A stretch of DNA of 64,000 nt from Topomyia yanbarensis (GCF_030247195.1 NC_080672.1:25427906-25491905); one strand, 5' to 3'; shown: positions 12,166-23,735, counted from the first letter of the stretch. The notes: generated by a model from the sequence alone, not told the origin. Numbers and translations: made by a program.

Positions 12166-12520
12166 GGGAGATTTCGCCACCAGGGGAGATTTGCACACTA
12201 GTCGGTTGCATGGCTTGGTGATCCTTCGGACCACTGCGGCTCCTTGGCCTTTGAGCTTATCAAGCAGTTCGTCGATTTCGTAGATCACCCCCTGAGTGGT
12301 GTTGAGTGTGGGATGAGAGACCACTTCAACGTTTTGCTTTTTAGAAGCATCCTTAGTTCCTCTACCGTCTTTCGGAGCCGAAACAACTTTTGTCGGATCG
12401 CATCCTAACACACTCTGTACCGATTTCAGAATCCTGAACGGATTGTTGATCAGCCGGGCATCGGAGTCACCGTCCGATGCTGTAGATCGCAGTAGTACAG
12501 TCTACTTATCGATGATATTG
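12166..12520 (-). pseudogene. LINE ORF1 relic, N-terminal half (RRM-like region)
   Basis: Minus-strand reading includes NPFRILKSVQSVLGCDPTKV, then NVEVVSHPTLNTTQGVIYEI and LLDKLKGQGAAVVRRITK. The same protein family, in a separate element, occurs at 49650-49910 (VEVISHPTLNIVQGVIYD). It is the RNA-binding-type N-terminal part of an I/Jockey-group LINE ORF1. The frame is cut at 12165 by the 613-bp repeat arm. Confidence 0.7.
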
Positions 12521-13027
12521 CTTGAGATTAAGTACCCAGGCAATGTCCTACTCAAAGAGAAAATGTGGGGCCCCCAATTGTTGGGTGTTTTTAGCTCGTC
12601 AGGTGGGCGAAAAAGCGGATAAAAATTCTAGTAGCCTTTGTTCTTCGGACTTTGCACGATACACGGTACGTAGCACTCACTTAATAGACCGGGCGGAAAT
12701 CAGTAGCTATCTGACCAGGTGGCTGAGGCCGAACTTCGGGAGAAATACGGGTGGCGAAAGTCGGACGAAGGTTTGGATTTTTAACAACCGAAGGCTCCGA
12801 GTGATTGAACCTAATTGCTCTTCACGATTTCTTGCATATTTCGTATTACGATTTTAATCTGCTACGAAAATTTGCTACTTTTGCAATCGAGCAGGCGGCT
12901 TTACAACTTCAGTATTTTGCTTTGAACCATTCTCCCACTATTATTATTATCCCGTTGAAATGTATATGTTGGGATAAAGAAGCCAAAGCATTAGGACCTG
13001 AACCGACAAACATTTTCTATAAAAACA
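12521..13027. other. No gene recognised
   Basis: Two moderately long open frames occur by chance on the plus strand but show no known domain. The GC-richer 12595-12790 part could be LINE 5' untranslated sequence of the minus-strand element; this is a guess from position only. Confidence 0.3.
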
Positions 13028-13530
13028 CCTCTTTACTCAATTAAATTAGTTGTGAAATTTGCATTTGGACTTCGTCTCATCAGAATCCTACACAAACTTA
13101 ATGTTCGTTAATGTTCAGAAAGAAAAGAGTTCATTTTTATGCTGTGAGAACTAGTGAAATCGAAACATTTGGTTTGGCTCAGCAAGCCAATGCAAGACGG
13201 ACTATGCTATATTTCTTAGCGGAGAAAAATTTGAGTAAAAACCAAATTTTCTCCAAGAAGGAGAAAATTGTTTGAAACATTTGCGAATAAAAGGCACAAA
13301 ACCTATAACTCAATTATTTATAGAATTTTCGTTTCGACTTCATCTCATCAGAATCCGACACTAACTTAGTGACAGTACTAAGCTAGCGCTGGGGTTTACT
13401 TAGAAAAACATTTGGTGTCTTCGTTCTTTGGAGCCGACGCTAATTCGGCGCTAGCTTTGTCCTGTTACTAAGTTAGTGTCGTATTCTGTTGAGACGAAGT
13501 CGAAACGCAAATTCCATAACTAATTTGGTT
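13028..13530. repeat. Palindromic MITE-like repeat, family A
   Basis: The 13321-13525 part is an imperfect palindrome: the left half carries TTTCGACTTCATCTCATC, CGACACTAACTTAGT and CTAAGCTAGCGC, and the right half carries their complements in reverse order. The 13028-13260 part matches the reverse complement of 15270-15400 (GAAATCGAAACATTTGGTTT shared). Related copies lie at 15270-15575 and 28590-28800. No coding sequence. Confidence 0.65.
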
Positions 13531-14256
13531 TTGTGCCCGTATCACGCAAATGTGGTTTTTAACAATTTTGTCTTTTGTGGAGAAAAAATAGGCTCTACCC
13601 AAATTTTTCTCCACTAAGTAGAATTATAGCACAATGCCTCTTTACCTACAAGTCCATAACTACACATAATTACTAGTTCTTTGAATAATCTACATAAACT
13701 CATAATCTTATAATTGCAGCAGCGATCACAAGTGATACAGTAGCCAACAACATGTTGCTATGAGGTACTATATTGTATTGCACAAGTATGAGTTTAGTCG
13801 AACACTAACACAACATTTGGGAGATTTTCGCTCACAGTTCGAGAGCGAAAAAACAAATGCATTTACGCTCCCGTTGATTCGTTTTGGATGTATATCGAGA
13901 CCGGTATACTGAAAAGACAATATTGGGATATCCTACCAGGCTGGATTGTTTACTGTAATGGCGATACATCTGTTCTGTTCCGTACCGGCATCAGACTCTA
14001 TTTGTAGTGTCAGAAGAAATGCCGAATGACTCCGAAGAATTTGACATTACCCATGCATCTTTTATCGTGCCAAAAAGAAGAGAAACTCGCCTTCTTCGCA
14101 ATTTGCTTTGCTCAGCCAAAGCTGGAGGCTACTAAGATTTTATATTTATCCTACGTGTGACGATCTCCAAATCCTAGAGCCCTTGGCCCTAGCCCAGTGT
14201 GCCCATGCGTAAAGGATGTACTGTCGGTTCCAGTAACTTTTATGAAGATCGGGTAG
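13531..14256. other. Spacer between inverted-repeat arms; no gene recognised
   Basis: Non-repetitive as far as I can see, with no convincing frame. It lies inside the spacer between the two 613-bp arms. Confidence 0.4.
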
Positions 14257-14869
14257 CAAAGTACGATGAAATTTTTTATCGTATGTTGAAAGGGAAAAAC
14301 GAACCGTCTGTTCTCTATGCTACGAGCAGCTCTAAGCAACTTTTGTCCCGGAATGGACTGGTGAAGAAAAATACGGTGCTTCGTCAGATGACAACCCTAT
14401 CACGACGCGCATGCAACGGGCGTTTAAGGAGACTGGAGAATGGCGGCCCAAAATCAAGTAACCTGGTTCCTGAATAAAATACAATTGAAGCAATTTACGA
14501 TGGTGAATGATGATGGGGAATATTCGCATAAACATTTCTTTCAAGACACCCTGTAAATATAATCGATGTATGTAGAAAAAGAACAGAAAATAGGTACTTC
14601 CTAAATCAATCAGCGTCAATTCGTGAGCTGACAAAATTGCTGGATTATTCAAAAATTACTCTGACTCGAGTGATTGGAAAGTACAAAGAAATTGTCACAA
14701 TTGCCTGCAAAGTGCAAACCAAGACAAAGGTCATTCGGGAAACCAAAGCTAATCTCAACATCTCGGATTATGATTTTGGGAAAACACTGAATGCTAGCAG
14801 TTGTTCTGTTCGGTGAATCCATCTTCGAGAAAGCTACAAATGTTGCCGTAAATAACAAAAAGTGGCCAT
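14257..14869 (+). repeat. Right arm of the 613-bp near-identical inverted repeat
   Basis: Matches the reverse complement of 11553-12165, and the two arms are separated by 2091 bases. Unlike the left arm, the transposase reading in this arm continues beyond the arm (to about 15163), so this copy is probably the source or the less truncated copy. Confidence 0.9.
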
Positions 14870-15163
14870 AATCCGGGTCTGTAAGCTATACGAGTGCTCA
14901 CGAAACTGGATGCGTGCCTCTTGATAGCCGATGAAACGTAAGCGACCCCGATTTAAAACTAATCACAAGGATCACATTCAACGATTCTTCTGCTTGCGGA
15001 AATATTTCAAGCAGATTTGGGTTTGTTTTCGCGAATAAATTTGTGATTTGGCAAGAGATCTATATCCTGTGGCAAGAAAAGCAACGTTTTTCGACTGAAA
15101 ATGGGACATTGATTGAAAAAGACGTGCGCAAGCGTCTTGAAAAATCTCCAAATTAGGGGTGCC
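14590..15163 (+). pseudogene. Tc1/mariner-superfamily transposase relic
   Basis: From about 14595 the plus strand encodes SASIRELTKLLDYSKITLTR followed by VIGKYKEIVTIACKVQTK, a helix-turn-helix DNA-binding start typical of Tc1-like transposases. After frameshifts, about 14910-14935 reads LLIADET, the box around the first catalytic Asp. 14995-15160 reads RFGFVFANKFVIWQEIYILW and then EKDVRKRLEK, the conserved block before the second Asp. The second and third catalytic residues are missing. Several frames and stops: inactive. The DNA-binding half lies within the duplicated 613-bp arm. Confidence 0.65.
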
Positions 15164-15269
15164 TTTTTATAAGAAAGGTTTTTTTTCTAAAAAAATGTAG
15201 ATTTCACCTAAAGAAAAATTAAGGTAAGACCGACAAATATGCAAAAATAAATGAGGGAAATAGTTTTTA

Positions 15270-15575
15270 TCTCAAATTGTTCTCCAGTAAGGAGAAATAT
15301 ACAATAGTGTATCTTGCATAGGCTAGCTAAGCCAAACCAAATGTTTCGATTTCATTAGTTATCATCAGCTTAAAACAAACTCCTTTTCTTGCGGGACATC
15401 ACGCAGACTTAAGGCTTTGTTCAAAAACACAAAATCGTTTTTTCGGTTTTTGAAGCTTACATCAATCTGGTGCTAGCTTAGTCTTGTCACTAAGTTCTTC
15501 TGATTCACACGGATTCTGATGAGACGAAGTCGAAACGCAAATTCTATAACTAATTCAATTGAGGAAACACCTAAA
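15270..15575. repeat. MITE-like repeat family A, second copy
   Basis: The reverse complement of 15270-15400 resembles 13120-13260 (shared GAAATCGAAACATTTGGTTT). 15465-15560 carries the terminal part CTGATGAGACGAAGTCGAAA with GTGCTAGCTTAGT, as in 13440-13520. Ends cannot be fixed. Confidence 0.55.
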
Positions 15576-16691
15576 CACGAACATGCACGCGAATGTCAGA
15601 AAACATTTATGATCGTTTTATTTAAATTAGGCACAACTGTGCAACACTATTCAACATTTTATAAATTAAGAAAGGTTTATTGTGAATGTTTCCACAGCGA
15701 TTTTGTCAAATATGTGTATAAAAATATTAATATTCAACAGCAATTTTCTTACTTTTTAAAATCTTGCTAATCGTTTACTTGTCTTTGCTAAGGATACAAA
15801 TATTTGTTCATTTTATCAAAGAAATTTTCATGATTTTTAACTAGTACTTATCTGCGCTTCCAGAAGCAAAGTTCGACGTGCTCAGTGAAACAAGTACCAA
15901 AGAGAGCTTCAAAAGCTCCAAACGCAAGCAAAGGTTAGAAGCTAGGAACCAGGGAAAACGTGGCATCAATATTTGATGTGAACCGTCCCACCATGATTAT
16001 GGACTTTTTTTTCTCCTGCTAGCCACATCCTTTCCTTCCAGAGTACCGCCTCATTTCGAAAGAGCGTACCGAAATTGGCTGTCGTGAATTAGTACAGTTA
16101 TGTTGTAGTACCCTGTAGCACGAAATATCAGCGAACAAGTATCTGCCTCTGGCTGGGACCTGCAGTATCGAACCAGTCGGTGCTGGGTACTGTTGCAGCT
16201 GAAACACACACAGCAAACAGAATACGGGCAGATCCCGCGCTGACGAGGAAAGACCAACAGCACGGAGCGGAAAAAAGAAAACGCTGCAAAACAATCGATA
16301 TTGTGGACATACGTGGGCATGTCGTCGATGGTGGTGTGTATTTAGTGCACTGCTTCGACACGGGATCTAGTTGCAGGGGGTTAAAGGTGAAGGATGATGG
16401 CATTTAGAGTAAGATTAAGTTAATCGATTTTAGCTGCGAGTGGGACAAATTCGGATTATACTAATTATCTTAGGAGCTACATATTAGACCAAATACGAGA
16501 AAAATGCTTCCACATGAAATCGAGATTTGAATTGCTTGTATTTCTTTTCGAAATTCGTTAACTACCAAACCCAAATAAACGTCATCTCATTAAAAAAAAT
16601 TGCGTAGCATTACATAATCAAAATTAGTCGTTCGTGGTCTGTGTCCTTAGGTCCAGTTTCCTAATAACTATACTGCTACGGCAATACTTAC
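15576..16691. other. Intron 3 sequence next to the exon 3 donor; no further gene
   Basis: No known domain was found in any frame, including the 16180-16407 plus frame and the overlapping minus frames. This is the first kilobase of intron 3 downstream of the sodium channel exon and begins, on the minus strand, with GTAAGTATTGCC. Confidence 0.5.
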
Positions 16692-16847
16692 CCTCTGGTT
16701 CGAGTAAAAGGGGTCAATATCCTCGAGAGGCGTGGAGGCCAATTCCGGAGGGAAGCCACCCTGCAGTCGAACAGGAAGTGGCACTCCCTGCTCGAGTGTG
16801 GAATCCGGCTGGGGACCTTCATCCTCGTCTTCATCGTCGTAGCGAAT
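16692..16847 (-). CDS. Vgsc: Voltage-gated sodium channel, coding exon 3
   Basis: This exon encodes 52 residues, from [20 protein letters not shown] to [17 protein letters not shown], the cytoplasmic N-terminus just before domain I of the insect sodium channel (Drosophila para). The product is the four-domain channel that carries the action-potential sodium current and is the target of pyrethroids and DDT. On the minus strand the exon starts after CTGCAG and ends AGG before GTAAGT; both ends are in phase 0. The acidic run and the STPLEDID motif are hallmark residues. It follows the 33-base exon 43596-43628 after a 26.7-kb intron; the next exon is beyond the window. GGFPPEL and DPFYSNQR differ slightly from the Aedes aegypti protein as I remember it. 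Confidence 0.95.
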
Positions 16848-18403
16848 CTGCAGATTGGTTTTGTTCAAATTCGATTCGATTGATTGGTATGTTGTTGCAA
16901 GTTTTATCATTACGATTAGCAGATAAGAGTGGGAGAATTGGAAGTAAGTCATTTTCGAAAGAGAGGGACGAAAGAAACAGAGAAAGGAAAGAGAATTAGT
17001 ACATCGGTAAACACATCGAGGGCTAGAATACTGTGCTGAAAAATAAAATAAAATGAACTTCTTACACCTATGGAGAGACAGATAGTGACAGAATAAAAAG
17101 AGGCACGACACGTGACAAACAGTTGTATTTAGTTGGGCTTCGAAAAATAAAACCTGAAATATCACCGAAATCAAACCGTGGAAAACAAGCGAAACTTTCC
17201 TTACAATATAGACAGTTAATTAGGTATCAAGAAAAAAGTATATTCTTTACACATAATAAATTTACAAAAAAAATCCTTATATGTACACAACGAAGAGTCA
17301 ACGCATGTTTGAAACAATATACCGTGAAAATGAAAATGGAGCCTTTCTGGGCGTTTGAAATGAGATACCAAATTAAAACGAACATGGCAGAATCTATTTT
17401 AATGAAGCTATCTTCACTCAATCACACGCTCATGAGAGAAAACCTACGAAATCAAGGTAATATAATATGATGGCTAGAAAAGAACCAGATCACACAACCA
17501 TTGCGTAGGCGTGCTGAAACGACGCACGGTGAGTTCGCGTAACCTGAAACGAACGTCTCAGGATGGTATATAAATGCCTGAAACACAAAACTCCTTGTTA
17601 ATGAAACTGCTTCGCCGAATCGATTCTGGGAATTGTGTATATTTAAGAGATGTCCTAGGATTTACTATACGCTAATTCAGATCAATGAAAATATTGATAT
17701 AGACGAAGCCCAGCAGCATCAATGGATTCGTAACGTGGTTGCTTCGAACATAAGGCTTTGTTGGCTACAGGTTCGATGCCCATTATGGACATCATATGTA
17801 AAATATAAAGGATGTCATAAGTTGGATAACGGAATACAGAAAATAGACATCCAGCTGGCCAGTCTAGCTGGATAATAATTATCATGGCACCACTACACCT
17901 GCTACTCAACGGTGATGGCAGCTGTCATCAAGTGGTCGACTCTTGCTTCATTTTGGTGTTTCTACAAGTACAAATTTATTTATAAAGCTACATAATAATA
18001 ATGTTGGTGTTTCTATTATGATATTCTGAAACTGTTATAGGTTTTAAAAAAACAATACAATACGATCCCAGTGCATATTGTTTGTGGTAACAAAAATTGG
18101 ATTTGAACCGCACTGCGTACTTAAGGAAACCTTCTCCTGGATTCGACGGAAAATCAAGCAATATTTGAGATTTTTTGCGGAAAAATGAAACGACATACGA
18201 ACTTCTGCTCTTGATCTATTATTTGTTATTTATTGAAAAATAATGAATGATTTTTTTTCGAAAATTCAAAATCGCAGCTTCAAAATGGCGGATCTTATCG
18301 ACCTCTACGTGCGAAACATCGCCCTTCTTCGCAAAGTGCAGGGCCTCTCGTAGTTAACCGAAATGAGAAATTGATATAATATATTAAAATAGATAAAATT
18401 TCC
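16848..18403. other. Intron 2 sequence upstream of exon 3; no gene
   Basis: AT-rich intron sequence. Chance frames (17123-17470, 17633-17875) show no domain. The acceptor CTGCAG at 16848-16853 has only a weak pyrimidine tract. Confidence 0.5.
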
Positions 18404-18559
18404 TATGACTTATACCTAATTTCAATAAATTGAAATGAAAGAAAAAAAGAATTGAATAAACGTTAAACAAAAAGATGAAATTTGTCTCTTTTTTACTGTA
18501 ATCTCGTTTAAAAATTATAAATAAATAATATTTCATGCCAATGTTAGGTATAAGTCATA
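18404..18559. repeat. 156-bp MITE candidate with perfect terminal inverted repeats
   Basis: Starts TATGACTTATACCTAA and ends with its exact reverse complement TTAGGTATAAGTCATA. The outermost TA on each side could be a TA target duplication, leaving 14-bp perfect ends, as in Tc1/mariner-derived MITEs. The interior is AT-rich and non-coding. Confidence 0.65.
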
Positions 18560-18789
18560 CAAAAATATATACTTTCAAACATGTTTTGGATAAAGGAAAA
18601 CAGATCAATAGAACAAGCCCTGTTCTTTCCGTTAGAATAAAAAGCATGGTTTCGAGAAAAACACCATTTCTGTCCTTCGTGTGCCATAGTGAGGGACTTT
18701 GAACAAAGATGATAACTCTGAACCCTACTCCTCTAAACTCCACCAAGAAGTCCGATATTTGCCTGATCCCCCCGGATTCCATTTGAAAT

Positions 18790-19580
18790 CACTACTTCGG
18801 GGGAGGGACACTTCGCTTGGCTCCAGGTCTAGCTGGTCGCGCTAGTTCGCTGGTCTCATCACCGCCATATCAGTCCGGTACGGCATGATATTGTACATGC
18901 GCTCCTCTCTGCGTTGACCATTTGGATGCTGGGGTCGATCCACCGATTTCGGATGGAGGGTGACTTCCATTTCACAAGCGCCCCGACAACCAGTGCCAGT
19001 GCTACTTCACGATCTACTCGAGCTAGTCCTCGGTATTGGGCCTAGCCTACTCCGACGGAGAAATTTCTTCGACGTCGAAAGTTTTCCCGAAACCGTTATC
19101 TCGATGCTGGTTGATTAGGTATCGAGGTCAGTTCTGCGATTCCGACAACCTATCGTCAACGAAACGTGCACTCAGTCTGGTTCCCGCAGGTGGATCTAGC
19201 CAAGTCCGATCGCGCCCGCTGGTTGTATCACTGCGGCAGACTAACTTGTCGAGTGCCAAGGTCGGTTCGACGATACCGATTGGAGTGTGACTTCCGGTTC
19301 ATCAGTGCCTTGACGACACGTAGCCTTGTACTGCTACGTTGCTGGTCTCAGCTCCTCTCACCACCTTCGTTGCAACGCTTACATGATCTGAACGACTGTC
19401 CTGTTCACTGCGTCCCATTTTTCTTTTTCCGCATACATTCCTTGGACAATATTATTCATGTTGACGCCCTCACCGATAATGGTTCTCATTTCGTTTTGCT
19501 CGTACTCGAATCGCGGGCATTCGACGACCACGCACTCAGGCGTTTGCTCTGCAACACTGCACGCGATGCAGAACGCTGAA
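18790..19580 (-). pseudogene. R1-type LINE, C-terminal end and 3' region
   Basis: Minus-strand reading from 19580: CIACSVAEQTPECVVVECPR followed by FEYEQNE and later KWDAVNRTVVQIM before a stop near 19388. This is the C-terminal Cys/His motif of R1-clade ORF2, with the usual His replaced by Cys (PECVV for PEHVV). 18790-19388 is GC-rich, non-coding and probably the 3' untranslated region. It abuts, head to head, the plus-strand R1 fragment starting at 19586. Confidence 0.65.
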
Positions 19581-19585
19581 CTCGC

Positions 19586-21440
19586 GTAACCGAACCTAGA
19601 AAAGAGCGCAAGGCATCGTTTCGGGAAGCTAGGGCCGCTTCAAAACGGGAGATCAGACTTAGCAAGCCAGATTGCCCCTCAAGGAGCTGTGTAGTAGACG
19701 CCAATCCCTGGGGCGACGCGTATCGAGTCGTGATGGCGAAAATAAAGGGCTCGACGACGCCTGCCGAAATGTGCCCGATTAAACTGAAGATAATCGTCGA
19801 GGGTCTTTTCCCGAAGTATAATCCAACTGTCTGGCCACCAACACCGTACGGTGAAGAAGAAGGAGCAAAAACGGACGATCGGCAGGTGACTAATGACGAA
19901 GATGAAATACCAAACATAATGCTGAAAGCTTCGACCCTATCATATCCGGACACGTTCAGGATGGGGCTGCAGAAGTGTCTAAATGAAGGCAACTTCTCCG
20001 AAATGTGGAAGGTCCCGAAGCTATTGTTGGGAGGCCACCGGGCGATCCGGCCTTGTACAGGCCCACATGCCTGCTGGATATACCTAACAAAATTCCTAAA
20101 AAGGAAATTCACGAAAGGCGAGCGTGGACCGTCCAAGATGCAGTTCGGATTCCGCAAAGGAGCATCGACAGTGGATGCAATTCGGACAGTGCTCGAGAGT
20201 GCTGAGAAGGCATCTAAACAGAAGCGTAAAGGAGATCGATACTGCGCGGTTGTCACGATAGATGTGAAGAATGCATTTAACAGCGCCAGCTGGGAAGCCG
20301 TCACTGCAGTGCTGCACAGAATAAGGGTTCCCGACTATCTATGCCAGATCCTGAAGAGCTTCTTCCAGAGCAGAGTGCTGCCGTACGAGACAAACGAAGG
20401 GCAAACGTTAATGCGAGTCACAGCGGGTGTTCCTCAGGGCTCCATTCTCTGTCCCACTCTTTGGAACGGGATGTACGATGGAGTCATAGCACTGCGGTTG
20501 CCAAGGAAAGTGAAAATCGTGGGTTTCGCGGACGACGTGTCACTAATGGCGATGGGTGAGACACTTGAAGAAGTGGAGGTGTCGGTGGCGGAGACAACAG
20601 ACGCGATCGAAAGCTGGATGAACGGGGTCAAGCTGCAAATAGCCCACCACAAGACGAAGGTGTTGTTGGTCAGAAACTGCAATTGTGGTTCAGCGGATGC
20701 AGATCGACGTCGGAGGGCACGTGATTGCATCGAAACGTGCACTGAAACAATTGGGAGTGATAATCGGTGACCGGTCGAGCGTCAACAACCACGTCGACTA
20801 CGCCTGCGAAAAGTCGGCGAAGGCAACGAACGCAATAGCGAGAATCATTCCAAACGTTGGCAGCCCGAGAAGCAGCACGAGACGTCTGCTATCTACTGTT
20901 TCGTCATCGATACTCCGATATTGGGTTTCTGCCTGGGGTGCTGCGCTGACAACCACGCGGAACCGTGAAAAGCTAAACAGGACTTTCCGGCTTATGGCCG
21001 TACAAGTCGCGAGTGCCTACAGAACAATATCTTCGGAGGCAGTATGCGTTATCGCCAGGATGATCCCCATCTGCATCACCCTGGTGGAGAACGTGGAATG
21101 CTACCAGCGGAGAAATGCGCATAACGTAAGGAGACTGGTCTGAGCGGACTCGTTGGCTAAAGGGCAGCAGGAGTGGGACAACGCCGAGAAAGCAAGCTGG
21201 GCACACCGACTCATCCCAAATGTATCGGCCTGGGTATATAGGAAGCATGGAGAGGTGAACTTCCATTTGACGCAGTTTTTGTCCAGGCACGGTTGCTTCC
21301 GGAAGTACTTGCATCGGTTTGGACATGCTTCGTCACCCCTTTGCTCGGAGTGTGCGACCCTGCAGGAGACACCGGAACACGTGGTTTTCGAATGCTCTAG
21401 GTTCGAAGAAGCTCGTAGTACCTGGTGTGACAGTTGACAT
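19586..21440 (+). pseudogene. R1-type LINE ORF2, RT to C-terminus (best-preserved copy)
   Basis: Starts inside ORF2 (KERKASFREARAASKREIRL). The 346-codon frame at 19730-20770 holds most of RT: MQFGFRKGASTVDAI, AVVTIDVKNAFNSASW (first catalytic Asp), VTAGVPQGSILCPTLWNG, KIVGFADDVSLMAMGE (catalytic Asp pair). After one frameshift near 20700 it reads LKQLGVIIGDRSSVNNHVDY and further thumb sequence to 21143. After a stop and second shift it ends with LCSECATLQETPEHVVFECS (HCCH motif). About 40 residues of the usual RT entry block (K-PGPDG) are missing near 19900. The 5' half of the element is absent. Plus strand, antisense to Vgsc. Confidence 0.85.
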
Positions 21441-21459
21441 TTCTGTTGAGAGCAACACA

Positions 21460-22200
21460 AGGCAATCTTTTGTTCCTTAGCATTTTCGGAAACCAAATTG
21501 TGTATGTGACAGTAAGCTATTGGCTTCGACCCAATTGTCGAAGCGAAACCAGATCATTTTCTCGAACAACTTCCTTTCCGGATACAGGACAGCATTGCAA
21601 TCGGTCGATACGAGTTGTGGTCGGAGGCTGATTTTCCTGGTTTTTGAATGGAGATGGCACTTACTTGACAATGTTACATACAAGGAACTTATTAAATAAT
21701 TTCAACAAGCACCTTCTGGCAGACTCTGATAGATTCTTCAACAAGTTGAATTTAATTCTGTCTGGCTCTGGAGCTTCATTGTTGCATGACAAGAGAGCAA
21801 GTAAGAGCTTCACCATCGGAAATCGGTGTTTGGTTCGCGCTATCAGGAGGGGACGCGGTGCGGTAGTTGCAGAGTCCGGTCAAACCTTTTTAGCGAAATC
21901 AAATATCTAACGGGATGAATAATCCACGCTCTTGTTAATACTGTTTCTGTCTCGCATACGTCGGGACGGGTCCTAAAGAGTGCTCATTGATGTTTCTCTC
22001 GTTAATTCGTCATCGAACCTTCACAAGTAACTACGTTTCTTGGTTCTCACCAAACTTTTCATTTGCGTTTCCAACGATGCGTACCTTCGATAACTAGCGG
22101 GTAACCCGTCGTCTCGGAAGGTCTCATACGTGGCGGTCTTCTCCGCGTATACGTCTAGGCACTTTTTGTCCTGCCATAGGTTTGGAGAACGCCCGCGTGA
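21460..22200 (-). pseudogene. I-clade LINE fragment, linker to RT start, inverted copy
   Basis: Minus strand, about 21470-21620, encodes LFEKMIWFRFDNWVEANSLL and SHTQFGFRK, the same RT block as 7265-7350. 21674-21910 resembles the reverse complement of 6930-7139, and 21940-22170 corresponds to the linker at 6776-6960 (GQKVPRRIRGEDRHV region). The RT is cut just after the FRK block, at about 21470. Confidence 0.65.
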
Positions 22201-22487
22201 GTTCGTGTCTGGTACGTGATTAGTCTTAGCTTACATCGTGGTATCAAGTATTAAGCCAGCCAAGAACCAGTACTCTTCCTCCGAAGCAAGCTCTTGTTTG
22301 GACTCGATTTTGACGGATATTGCGGGTGAGTAGCTCTTCAAAACAATATTTCGTGTGAGCTGAAGTATTGACGAGAGAGTCATCATCGCTAAACCATAAC
22401 GTGATAAGGATGCTCTAACGGCAATTGAATAAGCATGGAGGAAAATTCTAAAAGAAACCGTGCGAGTCATCTGCCCGTGTCCCTTAA

Positions 22488-23735
22488 GGGTGTTCAATAA
22501 AACATGAGAATTTTTTCAGTCATGTAGTTAAAAAACAAATAATTTTTTTTCAACGAATTCAGAATTTTTTTATTAAAAACATGATGTTTATTCTTCAAAA
22601 AACGCCAATGAATATTGTAGAAGGGGCCCTGGTCAGCTGTACGACACAACTTAGTCGCGATGCTCTCGAAAAAGCGCTGGATGGCACTGACGTCAATCTT
22701 CCGGATACAATTTCGGATCCTGGTGGTCAATTGCTTCGTATTTTTGGCCCGCTAATTATTTTTGTACCCTAGGGCACTGAGGGAGCCGAAAAAATTCTCA
22801 ATGGGACGGTACAGGAGCCAGTTGGTCGGGTTATTTTCTTTCGGCACGTGCGGTATCTTTTTCTGCTCAAGATACTCCAGCGTCTTCTTGGCGTAACGGG
22901 AAGTGGCCTTGTCCGGCCAGAAAACGTACCTCCCATCCGCATGATGATCCTTTAAGAAAGGCAGAAGAATTTTCTCAAGACACTCCTACTGGTACACTTG
23001 TTGATTGATGGCCAGACCGCTCGGTTTGAGCCACGGCTTTGAAATCCGTCTGTCCGATATGGCGATGTATAGTATAACTTTTTTTTTCAAATTTATGCTT
23101 AAACTTATATTTTACTTCGGGGGGTGTGACCGATTTGTCGCTGGAATAGTAGCTGTCATTTCCTGGAATGTGGTACTACGATTTCACGTTCGCTATCTGC
23201 TCGTCCGTGTACTCGGGGGACCGAGTCTTCTTCCGACAGATGATGTCCTCTATCATGAGGGTTCGATGAATCAAGATATGGGAGCAGTGATATTTTCGGC
23301 TAGCGCCACGCAAACTCGTTCCGTCCTTGTTGTCGAACAGCTTTTTCAACGCTTCCTTCTTCTTCTTCTTCTTCTTCTTCGTCATTATCTTCGCCGGACA
23401 ACCGCTACCGGCCTTCCGTACGCTCAGAGATGCCATGATCCGATAAACTGTACTCACGGGCACGTTTTCGTCTTGAAAGTGATCTACCGTAAACTTTTTT
23501 CCACGATGACCATGAGTTTCGTAAAACCGTACAACACGCTCACGGAGTGCTTGCTGTTTCGATAGAACTGACAGCACCCGAGCGAAAAGAAACATGCCAC
23601 CCATTTCAACATTGGAACCTCCTAATTTTAAGATATCCAAAATGTAAAAACAAAAGAATTTGGCACCGCCAAGTTAACGCTTTTGTGCCTATCAAATAAA
23701 CGAAATGAAATCATTCTCTTTTTTATTGAACACCC
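22488..23735 (-). mobile_element. DD37E mariner-family transposon, inactive
   Basis: The ends are inverted copies of GGGTGTTCAATAAA (22488 and 23735). The minus strand encodes a transposase that moves the element by cut and paste at TA sites. N-terminal part (about 23590-23176): RERVVRFYETHGHRGKKFTV, STVYRIM, RKAGSGCPAKIM and SLRGASRKYHCS, helix-turn-helix domain. A run of eight Lys codons (AAG, GAA-type tract at 23357-23383) is an expanded repeat. The catalytic part keeps YVFWPDKATSRYAKK (second Asp) and YRPIENFFGS (Glu) with exactly 37 residues between them, the mosquito ITmD37E type. The segment with the first catalytic Asp is deleted near 23175, and stops follow. 1248 bp, like the family. 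Confidence 0.85.

Noticed and set aside
19486..20304. A 272-codon minus-strand frame
   Set aside because: Mostly antisense to the R1-type reverse transcriptase of 19586-21440, whose motifs are on the plus strand.
23005..23565. A 186-codon plus-strand gene
   Set aside because: It is the antisense of the mariner transposase, whose motifs are clear on the minus strand.
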